Positions 1 through 7,438 of a stretch of 44,812 bases of DNA are shown piece by piece. The notes under the pieces are model-generated. The model worked only from the letters and a program-made list of their open reading frames with translations, did no database searches and was not told the DNA's origin. The DNA is from an uncultured Flavonifractor sp. (GTDB lineage: Bacteria > Bacillota > Clostridia > Oscillospirales > Oscillospiraceae): NCBI RefSeq assembly GCF_944385615.1, contig NZ_CALWXV010000018.1, positions 1 to 44,812 on the forward strand, in the 5' to 3' direction. A program made the position numbers and the translations under genes. Every line of letters starts with the position of its first letter. The first letter of the stretch is position 1.

Positions 1-1199
1 AGGTCCAGCCGCTCCTCACGCTGGGAGCCGCCGATGATCTCGCCGATGCCGGGCACCAGGCAGTCGGCGGCGGCCACCGTCTTGCCGTCGTCGTTGAGGC
101 GCATATAGAAGGCCTTGATCTCCTTGGGGTAGTCGGTGACGAACACGGGACGCTTGAAAATCTGCTCGGTGAGGTAGCGCTCGTGCTCGGTCTGGAGGTC
201 ACAGCCCCACTCCACCTTGTAGTCGAACTTGTCGTTGTTCTGCTTGAGCAGCTCCACTGCCTCGGTGTAAGTCACCCGGCCGAAGTCGGAGGTGGCCACA
301 TGCTCCAGCCGCTCCTTCAGGCCCTTATCCACAAAGGAGGAGAAGAAGTTCATCTCATCGGGGCACTTCTCCATCACCGTGTTGATGATATACTTAATCA
401 TGGCCTCGGCGGTATCCATATAGTCGTTGAGATCGGCAAAAGCCATCTCGGGCTCGATCATCCAGAACTCAGCGGCGTGGCGCTGAGTGTTGGAGTTCTC
501 CGCCCGGAAGGTGGGGCCAAAGGTATACACATTGCCAAAGGCCATAGCAAAGTTCTCGGCGTTCAGCTGGCCGGACACGGTAAGGTTGGCCTTTTTGCCA
601 AAGAAGTCCTTGGAGTAGTCCACCTGGCCATCCTCAGTCTTGGGCACGTTGTTCAAATCCAAGGTGGTGACCTGGAACATCTCGCCGGCGCCCTCGCAGT
701 CGGAAGCGGTAATCAGCGGGGTCTGGGCGTACACAAAGCCCCGGTCCTGGAAAAAGCAGTGGATGGCATGGGCGGCCACAGAGCGCACCCGGAAGGTGGC
801 GGAAAACAGATTGGTGCGGGGCCGCAGGTGCTGGATGGTCCGCAGGTACTCCACACTGTGGCGCTTTTTCTGCAAGGGGTAGTCGGGGGTGGAGGTACCC
901 TCCACCTGGACCTGGGCGGCCTTGATCTCCAGGGGCTGCTTGGCCTCGGGGGTGAGGACCACGGTGCCGGTGACAATGAGGGCGGCCCCCACATTCTGCC
1001 CGGCGATCTCCTTATAGTTGTCCAGCACGTTGGCGTCCAGGACCACCTGCAAGTTCTTGAAGCAGGAACCGTCGTTGAGCTCCACAAAGCCGAAGGTCTT
1101 CATATCCCGGATGGTACGGGCCCAGCCGCAGACGGTGATCTCCTTGCCGCCGAACTGCTCCTGGTCCGCGAAAATCTGTGCGATCTTGGTGCGTTCCAT
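1..1199 (-). CDS. asnS: Asparaginyl-tRNA synthetase, C-terminus missing (window edge)
   Basis: Cytoplasmic class II aminoacyl-tRNA synthetase that charges tRNA-Asn. The reading frame is open to the left edge and covers about 399 residues, so roughly the last 60 residues of a typical ~463-aa AsnRS, with class II motif 3, are outside the window. The N-terminal OB-fold anticodon-binding domain is visible ([20 protein letters not shown], about residues 18-37). The class II core includes motif 2, [15 protein letters not shown], a hallmark shared by AsnRS and AspRS; the [15 protein letters not shown] segment favours AsnRS. The ATG at 1199 is preceded by GAGGA at 8-nt spacing. It is the last gene of a minus-strand cluster, 49 bp after the permease, with no terminator between them. 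AspRS is the only realistic alternative. Confidence 0.95.
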   Translation of the reverse strand, partial: MERTKIAQIFADQEQFGGKEITVCGWARTIRDMKTFGFVELNDGSCFKNLQVVLDANVLDNYKEIAGQNVGAALIVTGTVVLTPEAKQPLEIKAAQVQVEGTSTPDYPLQKKRHSVEYLRTIQHLRPRTNLFSATFRVRSVAAHAIHCFFQDRGFVYAQTPLITASDCEGAGEMFQVTTLDLNNVPKTEDGQVDYSKDFFGKKANLTVSGQLNAENFAMAFGNVYTFGPTFRAENSNTQRHAAEFWMIEPEMAFADLNDYMDTAEAMIKYIINTVMEKCPDEMNFFSSFVDKGLKERLEHVATSDFGRVTYTEAVELLKQNNDKFDYKVEWGCDLQTEHERYLTEQIFKRPVFVTDYPKEIKAFYMRLNDDGKTVAAADCLVPGIGEIIGGSQREERLD

Positions 1200-1248
1200 G
1201 TTCTCATTCCTCGATTCGTAAAAATTGGTCTCAGTGGGCAATAGTATA

Positions 1249-2697
1249 TCATTTTTTGCTGGTTTTGCAAGGGGTTGCAGGCAATTCCCCCGGCAGCAGC
1301 TCCCCAAAGACCCGTTTTTGCCGCTCTGCGGGGCTCACCGACCGGTCCCGGAACTGGTAGAGCCCCCAGCCCAGGGCCGCCAGAGCGGCGGCCAGGGCAT
1401 ATTCCAGACCGCTGAGGGCGCCGGGGCTGACTGGAATCAGGATGTTTCCCGCCAGAAACACCGAGGCCAGCACCCCCAGTACCGCCGTCACCCGTCCGCC
1501 GGGCATGGAAACCGGGCGGCGCAGGTCGGCGCGGGTCCGCCGCAGCCACAGCACCGCTCCGAAGGATATGACCCACATGACGATGGTGGTAAGGGAGGCC
1601 ACGTTGATAAAGGGAATGAAAAACAGCTTGCCGGTAAAGGGGGTGAGCACCACAAAGGCGGCGGTAAAGCAGATACACCGCACCGGTGTGCCGTACTTGG
1701 GGTGGAGAACGGCAAATTTGGGGGACACCAGGGCAAACCGGGCCAAGCCATACAGCATTTGGGCCGAGGAATAGAGGGTGGAGTTCATCACCCCCACCGC
1801 CCCTACAAAGGCGGTGACCAGGAACAAAAGCCGCACCCAGGGCAGGCCGGTGATAGCCACCAGCACATCGGCAAAGGGTGCGGTACGGCCCACCGCCTCC
1901 CGCCAAGGCATACAGCCCGCCACGGCGGTAGACACCAGGCACAAAATGCCGGTGACCAGCACCAGACAGGTGATAAGGGCCGCCCCCGCCTTTCTGGCGG
2001 CGGGGCCGGTAGCGTCGGCGGCGGCTTTGGACACCGTCTCCCACCCGGCCACCGAGAACACCAGCAGAGACAGCAGAGAGGCCGAGCCGGCAAAATCAAA
2101 CTCCATGCCCCCGTCAGAGGCGTATATTGCCGGGTCAAAGTGGACAAAGCACACCGCCAGACCGATGGCGCACATGACCAGCAGCACCACGGTAGCGATT
2201 TTGGCCAGGGATGCGCACACGTTGGCCCCCTTGATCTGGACCCACAAAATGGCTCCCGCCAGAGCCAGCTGGAGGACCAGGTTAGGCAGGGTCACCGGAA
2301 ATTCCCCCACATGGTAGAGCACCGCCGTCTCTTTCAGCACGGGGAACAGCTCGTCCAACAGAGAGATGGCCGCCAGATCCACCCAACAGAACACAATGGT
2401 ATTCATTAAAATACCTGCCCAGCCCACGGCGAAGCCGCCCCTGGGGCCGAAGGCGGCGTAGGAGTATACCACTTCGCCTCCCGGCAGGGGAAACATGGGA
2501 ATGGCCTCCATGTAGGCAAAGGCAAAGGGCAGCTCAATGACAACGCACAGAAGGAAGGCCACCGCCAGGTTCAGAGGGCCTCCCGCCGTGTCCAGCCAGG
2601 TACCGGTGAGCAGCAGCCAGCTGGTACCCAGCATACAGCCGATGCCCATGGCCACCAGGCCGAAAAAGCTGATGGACCGGCTTTTCGGTCGTTCCAT
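1249..2697 (-). CDS. APC-superfamily amino acid permease
   Basis: Integral membrane transporter of 482 aa with about 12 to 14 hydrophobic segments, most likely an amino acid/cation symporter or antiporter. The N-terminus shows the APC signature of a first helix with a glycine-rich break ([19 protein letters not shown], about residues 10-28). A second conserved patch is [20 protein letters not shown] (residues about 69-88), which matches the PxGGxY-type element of amino acid permeases. Length is normal for the family. The substrate cannot be told from sequence. The start ATG has AGGGAG at 9-nt spacing. It lies 24 bp downstream of the GH3 lipoprotein gene and 49 bp upstream of asnS, all in one direction, so co-transcription is likely. 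Confidence 0.88.
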   Translation of the reverse strand: MERPKSRSISFFGLVAMGIGCMLGTSWLLLTGTWLDTAGGPLNLAVAFLLCVVIELPFAFAYMEAIPMFPLPGGEVVYSYAAFGPRGGFAVGWAGILMNTIVFCWVDLAAISLLDELFPVLKETAVLYHVGEFPVTLPNLVLQLALAGAILWVQIKGANVCASLAKIATVVLLVMCAIGLAVCFVHFDPAIYASDGGMEFDFAGSASLLSLLVFSVAGWETVSKAAADATGPAARKAGAALITCLVLVTGILCLVSTAVAGCMPWREAVGRTAPFADVLVAITGLPWVRLLFLVTAFVGAVGVMNSTLYSSAQMLYGLARFALVSPKFAVLHPKYGTPVRCICFTAAFVVLTPFTGKLFFIPFINVASLTTIVMWVISFGAVLWLRRTRADLRRPVSMPGGRVTAVLGVLASVFLAGNILIPVSPGALSGLEYALAAALAALGWGLYQFRDRSVSPAERQKRVFGELLPGELPATPCKTSKK

Positions 2698-2721
2698 GTC
2701 TCTATACTCCCTTCCCCCTGC

Positions 2722-3993
2722 TTATTGGGACAAAAACCCCTGGATCTGAGCGTTGAGGGCCTCCAGGTCAGGCTCCGGCACCGGGTCGCTGGTGAGGCCG
2801 TAGCTCTGCTTGACCGACAGGATGCGGTAGACGCTCTCGTCCAGCCGCTCCTGGGAAATGCGGCCGGTCTCCACCGCCTCCAGCAGGGCGTCCCGGGCGG
2901 CCGTCAGGTTGTCCGCCCCATGGCACACCAGCAGCAGGTCGCACCCGGCCTCTACCGCCATGACGGCGGCCTCCCCCATACCGTATGTATTGGAAATGGC
3001 CCCCATGGTCAGATCGTCGGTACACACCATCCCCTCATACCCCATCTCCTGCCGCAGCAGGCCGGTAACCACCTTGGGAGACAGAGAGGCGGGCAGGTCC
3101 GGGTCGATCTGGGTCATAAGAATATGGGCCACCATAACGGCGGGGGCGGGGTCCATCTTGGGTTCCCCCCAGTATTCCCCCGAAAGGGCCATATCGAAGG
3201 GGACCAGCTCGCCCTGCCGCAGATCATCCAGGGTCTTGTCCACCACCGGCAGGTCCACATGGGAGTCGGTGTTGGTATCCCCATGGCCGGGGAAGTGCTT
3301 GACCACCGGCACTACGTTCCCCGCCTCCTCCATGGCCTGTACCGCGTAGAAGCCAAAGTCGCTCACCGTCTCCCAGTCTCCGCCAAAGGCCCGGTCCCCG
3401 ATGACTGTATTCTCCGGGTTGGACCAGATATCCAGACAGGGGGCAAAGTCCAGATTGAACCCGAAGGCGGCGCACTCCGCCGACAGCAGCGTGCCATAGG
3501 CCGCCCCCATCTCGTTCCAGTTTTCGCTCTGTCCCACCTGTCCGGCGCTGGGGGTGCGGTCAACCTCCGGGGGCATCCGGTCTACCCGTCCCCCCTCCTG
3601 ATCCACCCCCAGGAAGAGGGGCACCGCATCGCCATTCAGCTCCTTCAGGCCGTTGGTCAGCTCCACCAGCTGACTGGCGCTCTCCACATTCCGGCCAAAG
3701 AGGATGATTCCCCCTACCTGGGCTGTCTGGATGGCCTGAACGGCGTCCTCCCCCGGCTGGGTCCCTTCCATCCCTGTCACCAGCAGCTGGCCCACCTTCT
3801 GCTCGGTGGTCATAGTCTCCATCTGCTCCGCCACCGGGTCCGGGGTGGGGGTGGGTTCCGGGGTAGCGGTTGGGGCGGCGCTGGGCGCGGCCGCTGGGGT
3901 TGGGGTCACGGCGGCGGGGGCGTTCTGTGCGCACCCCGCCCCCAAAGCCAATACAACAAAGGACAGTACCAGAGCAAATATCCGTCTTTTCAC
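2722..3993 (-). CDS. GH3 beta-N-acetylhexosaminidase-like lipoprotein
   Basis: Probable secreted, lipid-anchored glycoside hydrolase of family 3 (NagZ/YbbD type) removing N-acetylglucosamine from peptidoglycan fragments. The 423-aa product starts with a signal peptide ending in LGAGC (Cys21, a slightly imperfect lipobox), then a Pro/Thr/Ala-rich linker (about 25-55), then the GH3 barrel. The diagnostic NagZ-like motif KHFPGHGDTNTDSH is at about 232-245, with the Asp-His dyad on this loop. MVCTDDLTMGAI, about 322-333, carries the likely nucleophile Asp326. The GTG start at 3993 overlaps the stop of RNase R (GTGA, 4 bp), indicating translational coupling; an earlier in-frame start would extend into RNase R and add a non-signal N-terminus, so it is rejected. 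Family assignment is strong; the exact substrate is inferred. Confidence 0.9.
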   Translation of the reverse strand: MKRRIFALVLSFVVLALGAGCAQNAPAAVTPTPAAAPSAAPTATPEPTPTPDPVAEQMETMTTEQKVGQLLVTGMEGTQPGEDAVQAIQTAQVGGIILFGRNVESASQLVELTNGLKELNGDAVPLFLGVDQEGGRVDRMPPEVDRTPSAGQVGQSENWNEMGAAYGTLLSAECAAFGFNLDFAPCLDIWSNPENTVIGDRAFGGDWETVSDFGFYAVQAMEEAGNVVPVVKHFPGHGDTNTDSHVDLPVVDKTLDDLRQGELVPFDMALSGEYWGEPKMDPAPAVMVAHILMTQIDPDLPASLSPKVVTGLLRQEMGYEGMVCTDDLTMGAISNTYGMGEAAVMAVEAGCDLLLVCHGADNLTAARDALLEAVETGRISQERLDESVYRILSVKQSYGLTSDPVPEPDLEALNAQIQGFLSQ

Positions 3994-6023
3994 CGTTTCC
4001 GGCCTCCCTTCCGCCGTTTGGGCACATGCATGGCCCGCCGTTTGCCCCCTTTTCTCCGGGGCTGTTCGGTCTGCTCCTTCTCTCTGGGGCGCTCCCGCTG
4101 GGGTACCGTCGTACCGCCGGGCAGGATAAAGTCCACCTGTCCGCTGACCGGGTCGGCGGCGGCACATTCCACCTCCAAGGCCATGCCGAAGGTGTACCGG
4201 CCGCTGCCGTTGTCCTCCAACAGGGTGAGGTGGGCCTCATCAAAATGCCAGGGGCCGCCGGGCAGGGCCTCCGCAGGCAACAGGCCTTCCACCCCACCGG
4301 CCACCGACACGAAAAGGCCAAACCGGGTGACTCCGGTGACCACACCGGCGAAGATCTCTCCCACATGGCCCGCCATAAACTCGGCCAGGTAGCGCTTTTC
4401 GATCTCCCGCTCGGCCTCCTGGGCAGCCAGCTCCCGCTGGGAGGAGTGGACGGCGGCCCGCTGGACAGCGGCGGTCAGTTTCTTCTCCTGTCTGTCCAGG
4501 GTACCGTCCAGCAGGGCGGTGAGGATACGGTGGACCATCAGGTCGGGGTAGCGGCGGATGGGGGAGGTGAAATGGCAGTAGTATGGGGCCGCCAGGCCAA
4601 AGTGGCCCAGGTTTTCCCCGTCATACCGGGCCTTCATCAGGGAGCGGAGCACCATCATGGACACCGCCCCCTCCTCTGGTCGCCCCTTGGCCCAGTCCAG
4701 CAGCTTCTGAAGGGCGTGGCTGTCGGTCTCCTTCAGATCATAGCCCAAGGGGGCCACCAGGGTACGCAGGGCCTCGCTCTTATCATTGGAGGGCTTTTCG
4801 TGGACCCGGTAGACACAGGGCTTTTGCAGCTTGTTCAGGTGCTCCGCCACGCACTCATTGGCCGCCAGCATAAAGGATTCAATGAGCTTCTCGCTCTCCC
4901 CCTGCTGCCGCAGGGCCACAGCCACCGGCTTGCCCTCCCCGTCGCAGATCACATAGCTCTCGCGGGTCTCCAGGTCCAGGGCCCCCCGGCTTTTCCGCCG
5001 CCGTTCCAATACTTTGGCCAGGGCGGCCATGTCCTGCAACATGGGCAGAATGTGGCCATACCGCTCCGCCAATGCCGGGTCCTCTCCGGCTAACAGCACG
5101 TTGCAGTCCTCATAGGTCATTCGTTCAGCGGAGCAAATCGCCGACTTCTGGATGGTGTAGTCTGCCACCGTTCCATCGGGGTTGAGGGTCAAAATACAGG
5201 ACAGAGCCAGCCGGTCCACCTGGGGATTCAGGGAACAGATGCCGTTGGACAGCTCCACCGGCAGCATGGGCACCACCTGGTCGGCAAAATAGACCGAGGT
5301 CCCCCGCTCGAAGGCCTCCAAGTCCAGCTGGGAGCCCTCCCTGACATAGTGGCTCACATCGGCGATATGCACCCCCAACACCCAGCGGCCCTGCCCATCC
5401 CGCTCCAGACTCACCGCATCGTCAAAGTCCTTGGAGGATGCCCCATCGATGGTAATAATAGTCTTGTCCCGCAGGTCCAGCCGCCCTGCCAGGGCGGAGG
5501 GCTCCACTGCCTGGGGCACCCGTTCCACCTCCGCCAGCACGGCGGGCGGAAAGGCCCGTTCGATATCGTGGGTGTAGAGGATGGCCTCCACAGCGCTCTC
5601 CCGCCGGTCCGCGGGGCCGAATCGCTCCTGCAGGGTGCCCATAGGGACAGTCTTGCCGCCGCCGAAGCTGGTCATAGCCACGGCGGCTCGCTCCCCCGCC
5701 CGCACTCCTTTCCGTTTGGTAAAGACCTGAATGGGGCCGGGCAGCTTGTCATTGTCGGGCCGCAGCCAGAGGGTGTGGTCCTTTCGCTCCAGCACGCCGG
5801 TGACCGTCTTGTTGGCCCGCTCCAGCACCTGCGTCACCTTGGCCACCCGGCGGCCCGCCGACCGATCCTCCTCAATGACGCTGGCAGCCACCTTATCTCC
5901 ATTCCAGGCCCCGCCGTTGGCCCGGGGCGGGACGAAGCAGTCCTCTCCCTCCTCCGGGATCAAGAAACCGAATCCCCGGCCGCTGGCCTGGTAAATACCA
6001 ATCAATTCTTGTAATTCTTTCAT
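3990..6023 (-). CDS. rnr: Ribonuclease R (RNB-family 3'-5' exoribonuclease)
   Basis: Processive 3'-5' exoribonuclease acting on structured RNA. The 677-aa protein has an N-terminal cold-shock-type OB domain (SGRGFGFLIPEEGEDCFVPP, about 13-32) and a catalytic RNB domain. The RNB domain includes the Mg-binding aspartate cluster in TIDGASSKDFDDAVSLERDG and a later YCHFTSPIRRYPDLMVHR block. A C-terminal S1 domain (FAGVVTGVTRFGLFVSVAGG) and a basic tail (KRRKGGRKR) follow. It is shorter than E. coli RNase R (~813 aa) mainly because the N-terminal HTH region is missing. The chosen ATG (6023) has AAAGGA at 7-nt spacing and a good promoter 30 bp upstream; the longer frame runs antisense through the next gene and is rejected. 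It overlaps the downstream GH3 gene by 4 bp. Confidence 0.95.
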   Translation of the reverse strand: MKELQELIGIYQASGRGFGFLIPEEGEDCFVPPRANGGAWNGDKVAASVIEEDRSAGRRVAKVTQVLERANKTVTGVLERKDHTLWLRPDNDKLPGPIQVFTKRKGVRAGERAAVAMTSFGGGKTVPMGTLQERFGPADRRESAVEAILYTHDIERAFPPAVLAEVERVPQAVEPSALAGRLDLRDKTIITIDGASSKDFDDAVSLERDGQGRWVLGVHIADVSHYVREGSQLDLEAFERGTSVYFADQVVPMLPVELSNGICSLNPQVDRLALSCILTLNPDGTVADYTIQKSAICSAERMTYEDCNVLLAGEDPALAERYGHILPMLQDMAALAKVLERRRKSRGALDLETRESYVICDGEGKPVAVALRQQGESEKLIESFMLAANECVAEHLNKLQKPCVYRVHEKPSNDKSEALRTLVAPLGYDLKETDSHALQKLLDWAKGRPEEGAVSMMVLRSLMKARYDGENLGHFGLAAPYYCHFTSPIRRYPDLMVHRILTALLDGTLDRQEKKLTAAVQRAAVHSSQRELAAQEAEREIEKRYLAEFMAGHVGEIFAGVVTGVTRFGLFVSVAGGVEGLLPAEALPGGPWHFDEAHLTLLEDNGSGRYTFGMALEVECAAADPVSGQVDFILPGGTTVPQRERPREKEQTEQPRRKGGKRRAMHVPKRRKGGRKR

Positions 6024-6054
6024 AGATGATTCCTTTCTGTGTTCACTTTCGATT

Positions 6055-6083
6055 ATTATACCCCCTTTTTCCGTTCTTCTCAA
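6055..6083 (-). promoter_or_regulatory. Promoter of the rnr cluster
   Basis: On the minus strand, TTGAGA (6078-6083) and TATAAT (6055-6060) are separated by exactly 17 bp. This sits about 32 bp upstream of the rnr start and fits a vegetative sigma-A promoter for rnr and probably the co-directional GH3, permease and asnS genes. Confidence 0.7.
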
Positions 6084-6117
6084 CAAAAGATAAGAACCCT
6101 CCGACAGCCCTGTTTTC

Positions 6118-6891
6118 CTACCAGTTCTGTGCCAGAAAGACAAGAAGATTCTGGAGAAACCGGGGTGCGCCGGAAGCCGCCGCCCGGATGGCGGCTTCCA
6201 CTGCCGCCGGGTCTGCATTCGGCCCAAAGGTAAGGGCACCCTCCGCCGCCTGGCCGATGGCCAGCGGGGCATGGGCCGAACCGCCGATGGCGATTTCCGA
6301 GGCAATCGCCCCGCCCCCGGCGGCGTACATGCCCAAGGCGCCGCCCCCCATGGCAAACAGGCCCACGGCCCCGCCGCCCAGGGCAATGAGCCCCATGGCA
6401 AGCCCCCCGATGGCTAGGCCGCCCACAGCCCAGCCCCCCAGCGCAAAGAGCAGGCCCAGAGACAATCCACCCACGCTGAACAGTCCAAAGGAAACACCGC
6501 CCAGCGCCACCACGCCCACCGCATAGTTGCCCACGGCCAGAATGCCCTTGGCAATCCCAATCCCACGGTGTCCAAAGCGGATATGGACCAGGGGCAGTCC
6601 GAAAAGGGTACGCTTGCTCTTGTACTCATACTGATAGCAGGTATAGTAGTTGTTGACGATGGTGGTGGGAGGCTGTTCCGGGGCAGTCTGACGCTCCTGC
6701 CCGGTGACCAGGTAATCCAGCGACACATTGAAGTACCGGGCCAGGGCGGCCAGGTTGTCCAGGTCGGGCCGTGAGGCGCCTGTCTCCCACTTCTGCACTG
6801 CTTGCCGGGATACCCCTAAAAGCTCTGCCAGCCCTTCCTGGGACAGTCCGGTTTTTTTCCTCAACTCATAGAGCCGCTGCTGAAATTCCAT
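6118..6891 (-). CDS. XRE-family regulator with glycine-rich repeat tail
   Basis: DNA-binding regulator of 257 aa. Residues 1-60 are a classic Cro/C1 helix-turn-helix (GLSQEGLAELLGVSRQAVQKWETGASRPDL). A linker contains YYTCYQYEYKSKRTLFGLPL. From about residue 110 to 225 the protein is a tandem array of roughly ten-residue units of the form GxxAhGGxxhG, rich in Gly, Ala and hydrophobic residues, which could form membrane hairpins or a beta-solenoid. The ATG at 6891 is chosen because GGAGGG lies 6 nt upstream; an upstream in-frame ATG has no ribosome site. It has its own promoter (6940-6968) with a possible operator. The target is unknown, and the tail may sense an envelope state (inference). 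Confidence 0.85.
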   Translation of the reverse strand: MEFQQRLYELRKKTGLSQEGLAELLGVSRQAVQKWETGASRPDLDNLAALARYFNVSLDYLVTGQERQTAPEQPPTTIVNNYYTCYQYEYKSKRTLFGLPLVHIRFGHRGIGIAKGILAVGNYAVGVVALGGVSFGLFSVGGLSLGLLFALGGWAVGGLAIGGLAMGLIALGGGAVGLFAMGGGALGMYAAGGGAIASEIAIGGSAHAPLAIGQAAEGALTFGPNADPAAVEAAIRAAASGAPRFLQNLLVFLAQNW

Positions 6892-6916
6892 TTCCAACCC
6901 TCCGAAACAAAGAATG

Positions 6917-6932
6917 GTCAATGGCCCTTGAC
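6917..6932. promoter_or_regulatory. Possible operator of the XRE regulator
   Basis: Inverted repeat GTCAA-N6-TTGAC between the promoter -10 box and the start codon of the XRE gene, positioned where a bound repressor would block transcription. Autoregulation is inferred from position only; 5-bp arms can occur by chance. Confidence 0.35.
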
Positions 6933-6939
6933 GGAGTCC

Positions 6940-6968
6940 AGCATAGCAAACTACAGCCGGCAGCGCAA
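6940..6968 (-). promoter_or_regulatory. Promoter of the XRE regulator
   Basis: TTGCGC (6963-6968) and TATGCT (6940-6945) with a 17-bp spacer on the minus strand, about 49 bp upstream of the regulator start. Confidence 0.5.
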
Positions 6969-7022
6969 CCTAAAGTGAGATACAATTTGACAACTGCCGG
7001 TTGCATTCGCCTTTTTCACAAC

Positions 7023-7054
7023 AAAAAACGCCCTTCCGAAAACCGGAAGGGCGT
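7023..7054 (-). terminator. Rho-independent terminator of secG
   Basis: An 11-bp GC-rich stem (7028-7038 with 7044-7054) and a 5-nt loop are followed on the minus strand by a run of T (A-tract 7023-7028 on plus). It lies 15 bp after the secG stop. Confidence 0.9.
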
Positions 7055-7068
7055 TTTTATTCGCTTTC

Positions 7069-7302
7069 TCAGAGCAGGCAGATGACAAAGGTCAGGATCA
7101 TAAACCCGATGGCCACCCACTTGGTCATCTTGGCCAGCTTGGCGTCCCAGCTCTTGGCCTTGTTCTTGGCCAGGAAGGTGTCGGCCACACCGGCGATGGC
7201 GCCGGACAGACCGGCGCTCTTGCCGGACTGGAGCAGCACCACGGCGATGAGGAACAGGCAAGCTGCCACGTCGATAATGCTCAGGATCAGCTTCGGAATC
7301 AC
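7069..7302 (-). CDS. secG: Preprotein translocase subunit SecG
   Basis: Small membrane subunit of the SecYEG channel, 77 aa. It has two hydrophobic segments (about 2-22 and 57-76) joined by the family-typical loop LLQSGKSAGLSGAIAG, followed by TFLAKNKAKSWD, close to the canonical SecG TFxGKxxxxxxD pattern. Length is normal. The GTG start at 7302 is chosen because AAAGGA lies 9 nt upstream and the protein then begins VIPKLILSIID, directly at the first helix; the longer frame would add a 40-residue polar N-terminus. It is monocistronic, with its own promoter at 7394-7422 and a terminator just behind the stop. In many Firmicutes secG is next to rnr; here the XRE gene lies between them. Confidence 0.92.
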   Translation of the reverse strand: MIPKLILSIIDVAACLFLIAVVLLQSGKSAGLSGAIAGVADTFLAKNKAKSWDAKLAKMTKWVAIGFMILTFVICLL

Positions 7303-7374
7303 GCTACATCGTCCTTTCGGCCCCGGGGACGGGGCAATCTCCACGCTATGTTTGGGCGCACGAAAGCCGCGCCG

Positions 7375-7392
7375 TCTCTTACACGTAAGAGA
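7375..7392. promoter_or_regulatory. Palindrome just downstream of the secG promoter
   Basis: TCTCTTA-N4-TAAGAGA: perfect 7-bp inverted arms with loop CACG, beginning 2 bp past the -10 box, i.e. over the expected transcription start. It could be an operator or a 5' stem-loop; its binding partner is unknown. Confidence 0.4.
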
Positions 7393-7393
7393 A

Positions 7394-7422
7394 ATAATAG
7401 CACAGATGAAGGCCGATTGCAA
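7394..7422 (-). promoter_or_regulatory. Promoter of secG
   Basis: TTGCAA (7417-7422) and TATTAT (7394-7399) separated by 17 bp on the minus strand, about 90 bp upstream of the secG start. Confidence 0.65.
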
Positions 7423-7438
7423 GGGCTTTTTGTATTTT

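Noticed and set aside
183-1244. 353-codon plus-strand frame at the left edge
   Set aside because: It is the antisense shadow of asnS, which is open at the window edge and clearly recognisable.
3994-4167. N-terminal extension of the GH3 lipoprotein by 58 codons
   Set aside because: It would place an Arg-rich segment before the signal peptide and overlap the RNase R gene; the GTG at 3993 gives a proper lipoprotein start.
6024-6401. N-terminal extension of RNase R by 126 codons
   Set aside because: It runs antisense through the XRE gene, is Pro/Trp/Arg-rich, and the internal ATG at 6023 has a ribosome site and promoter.
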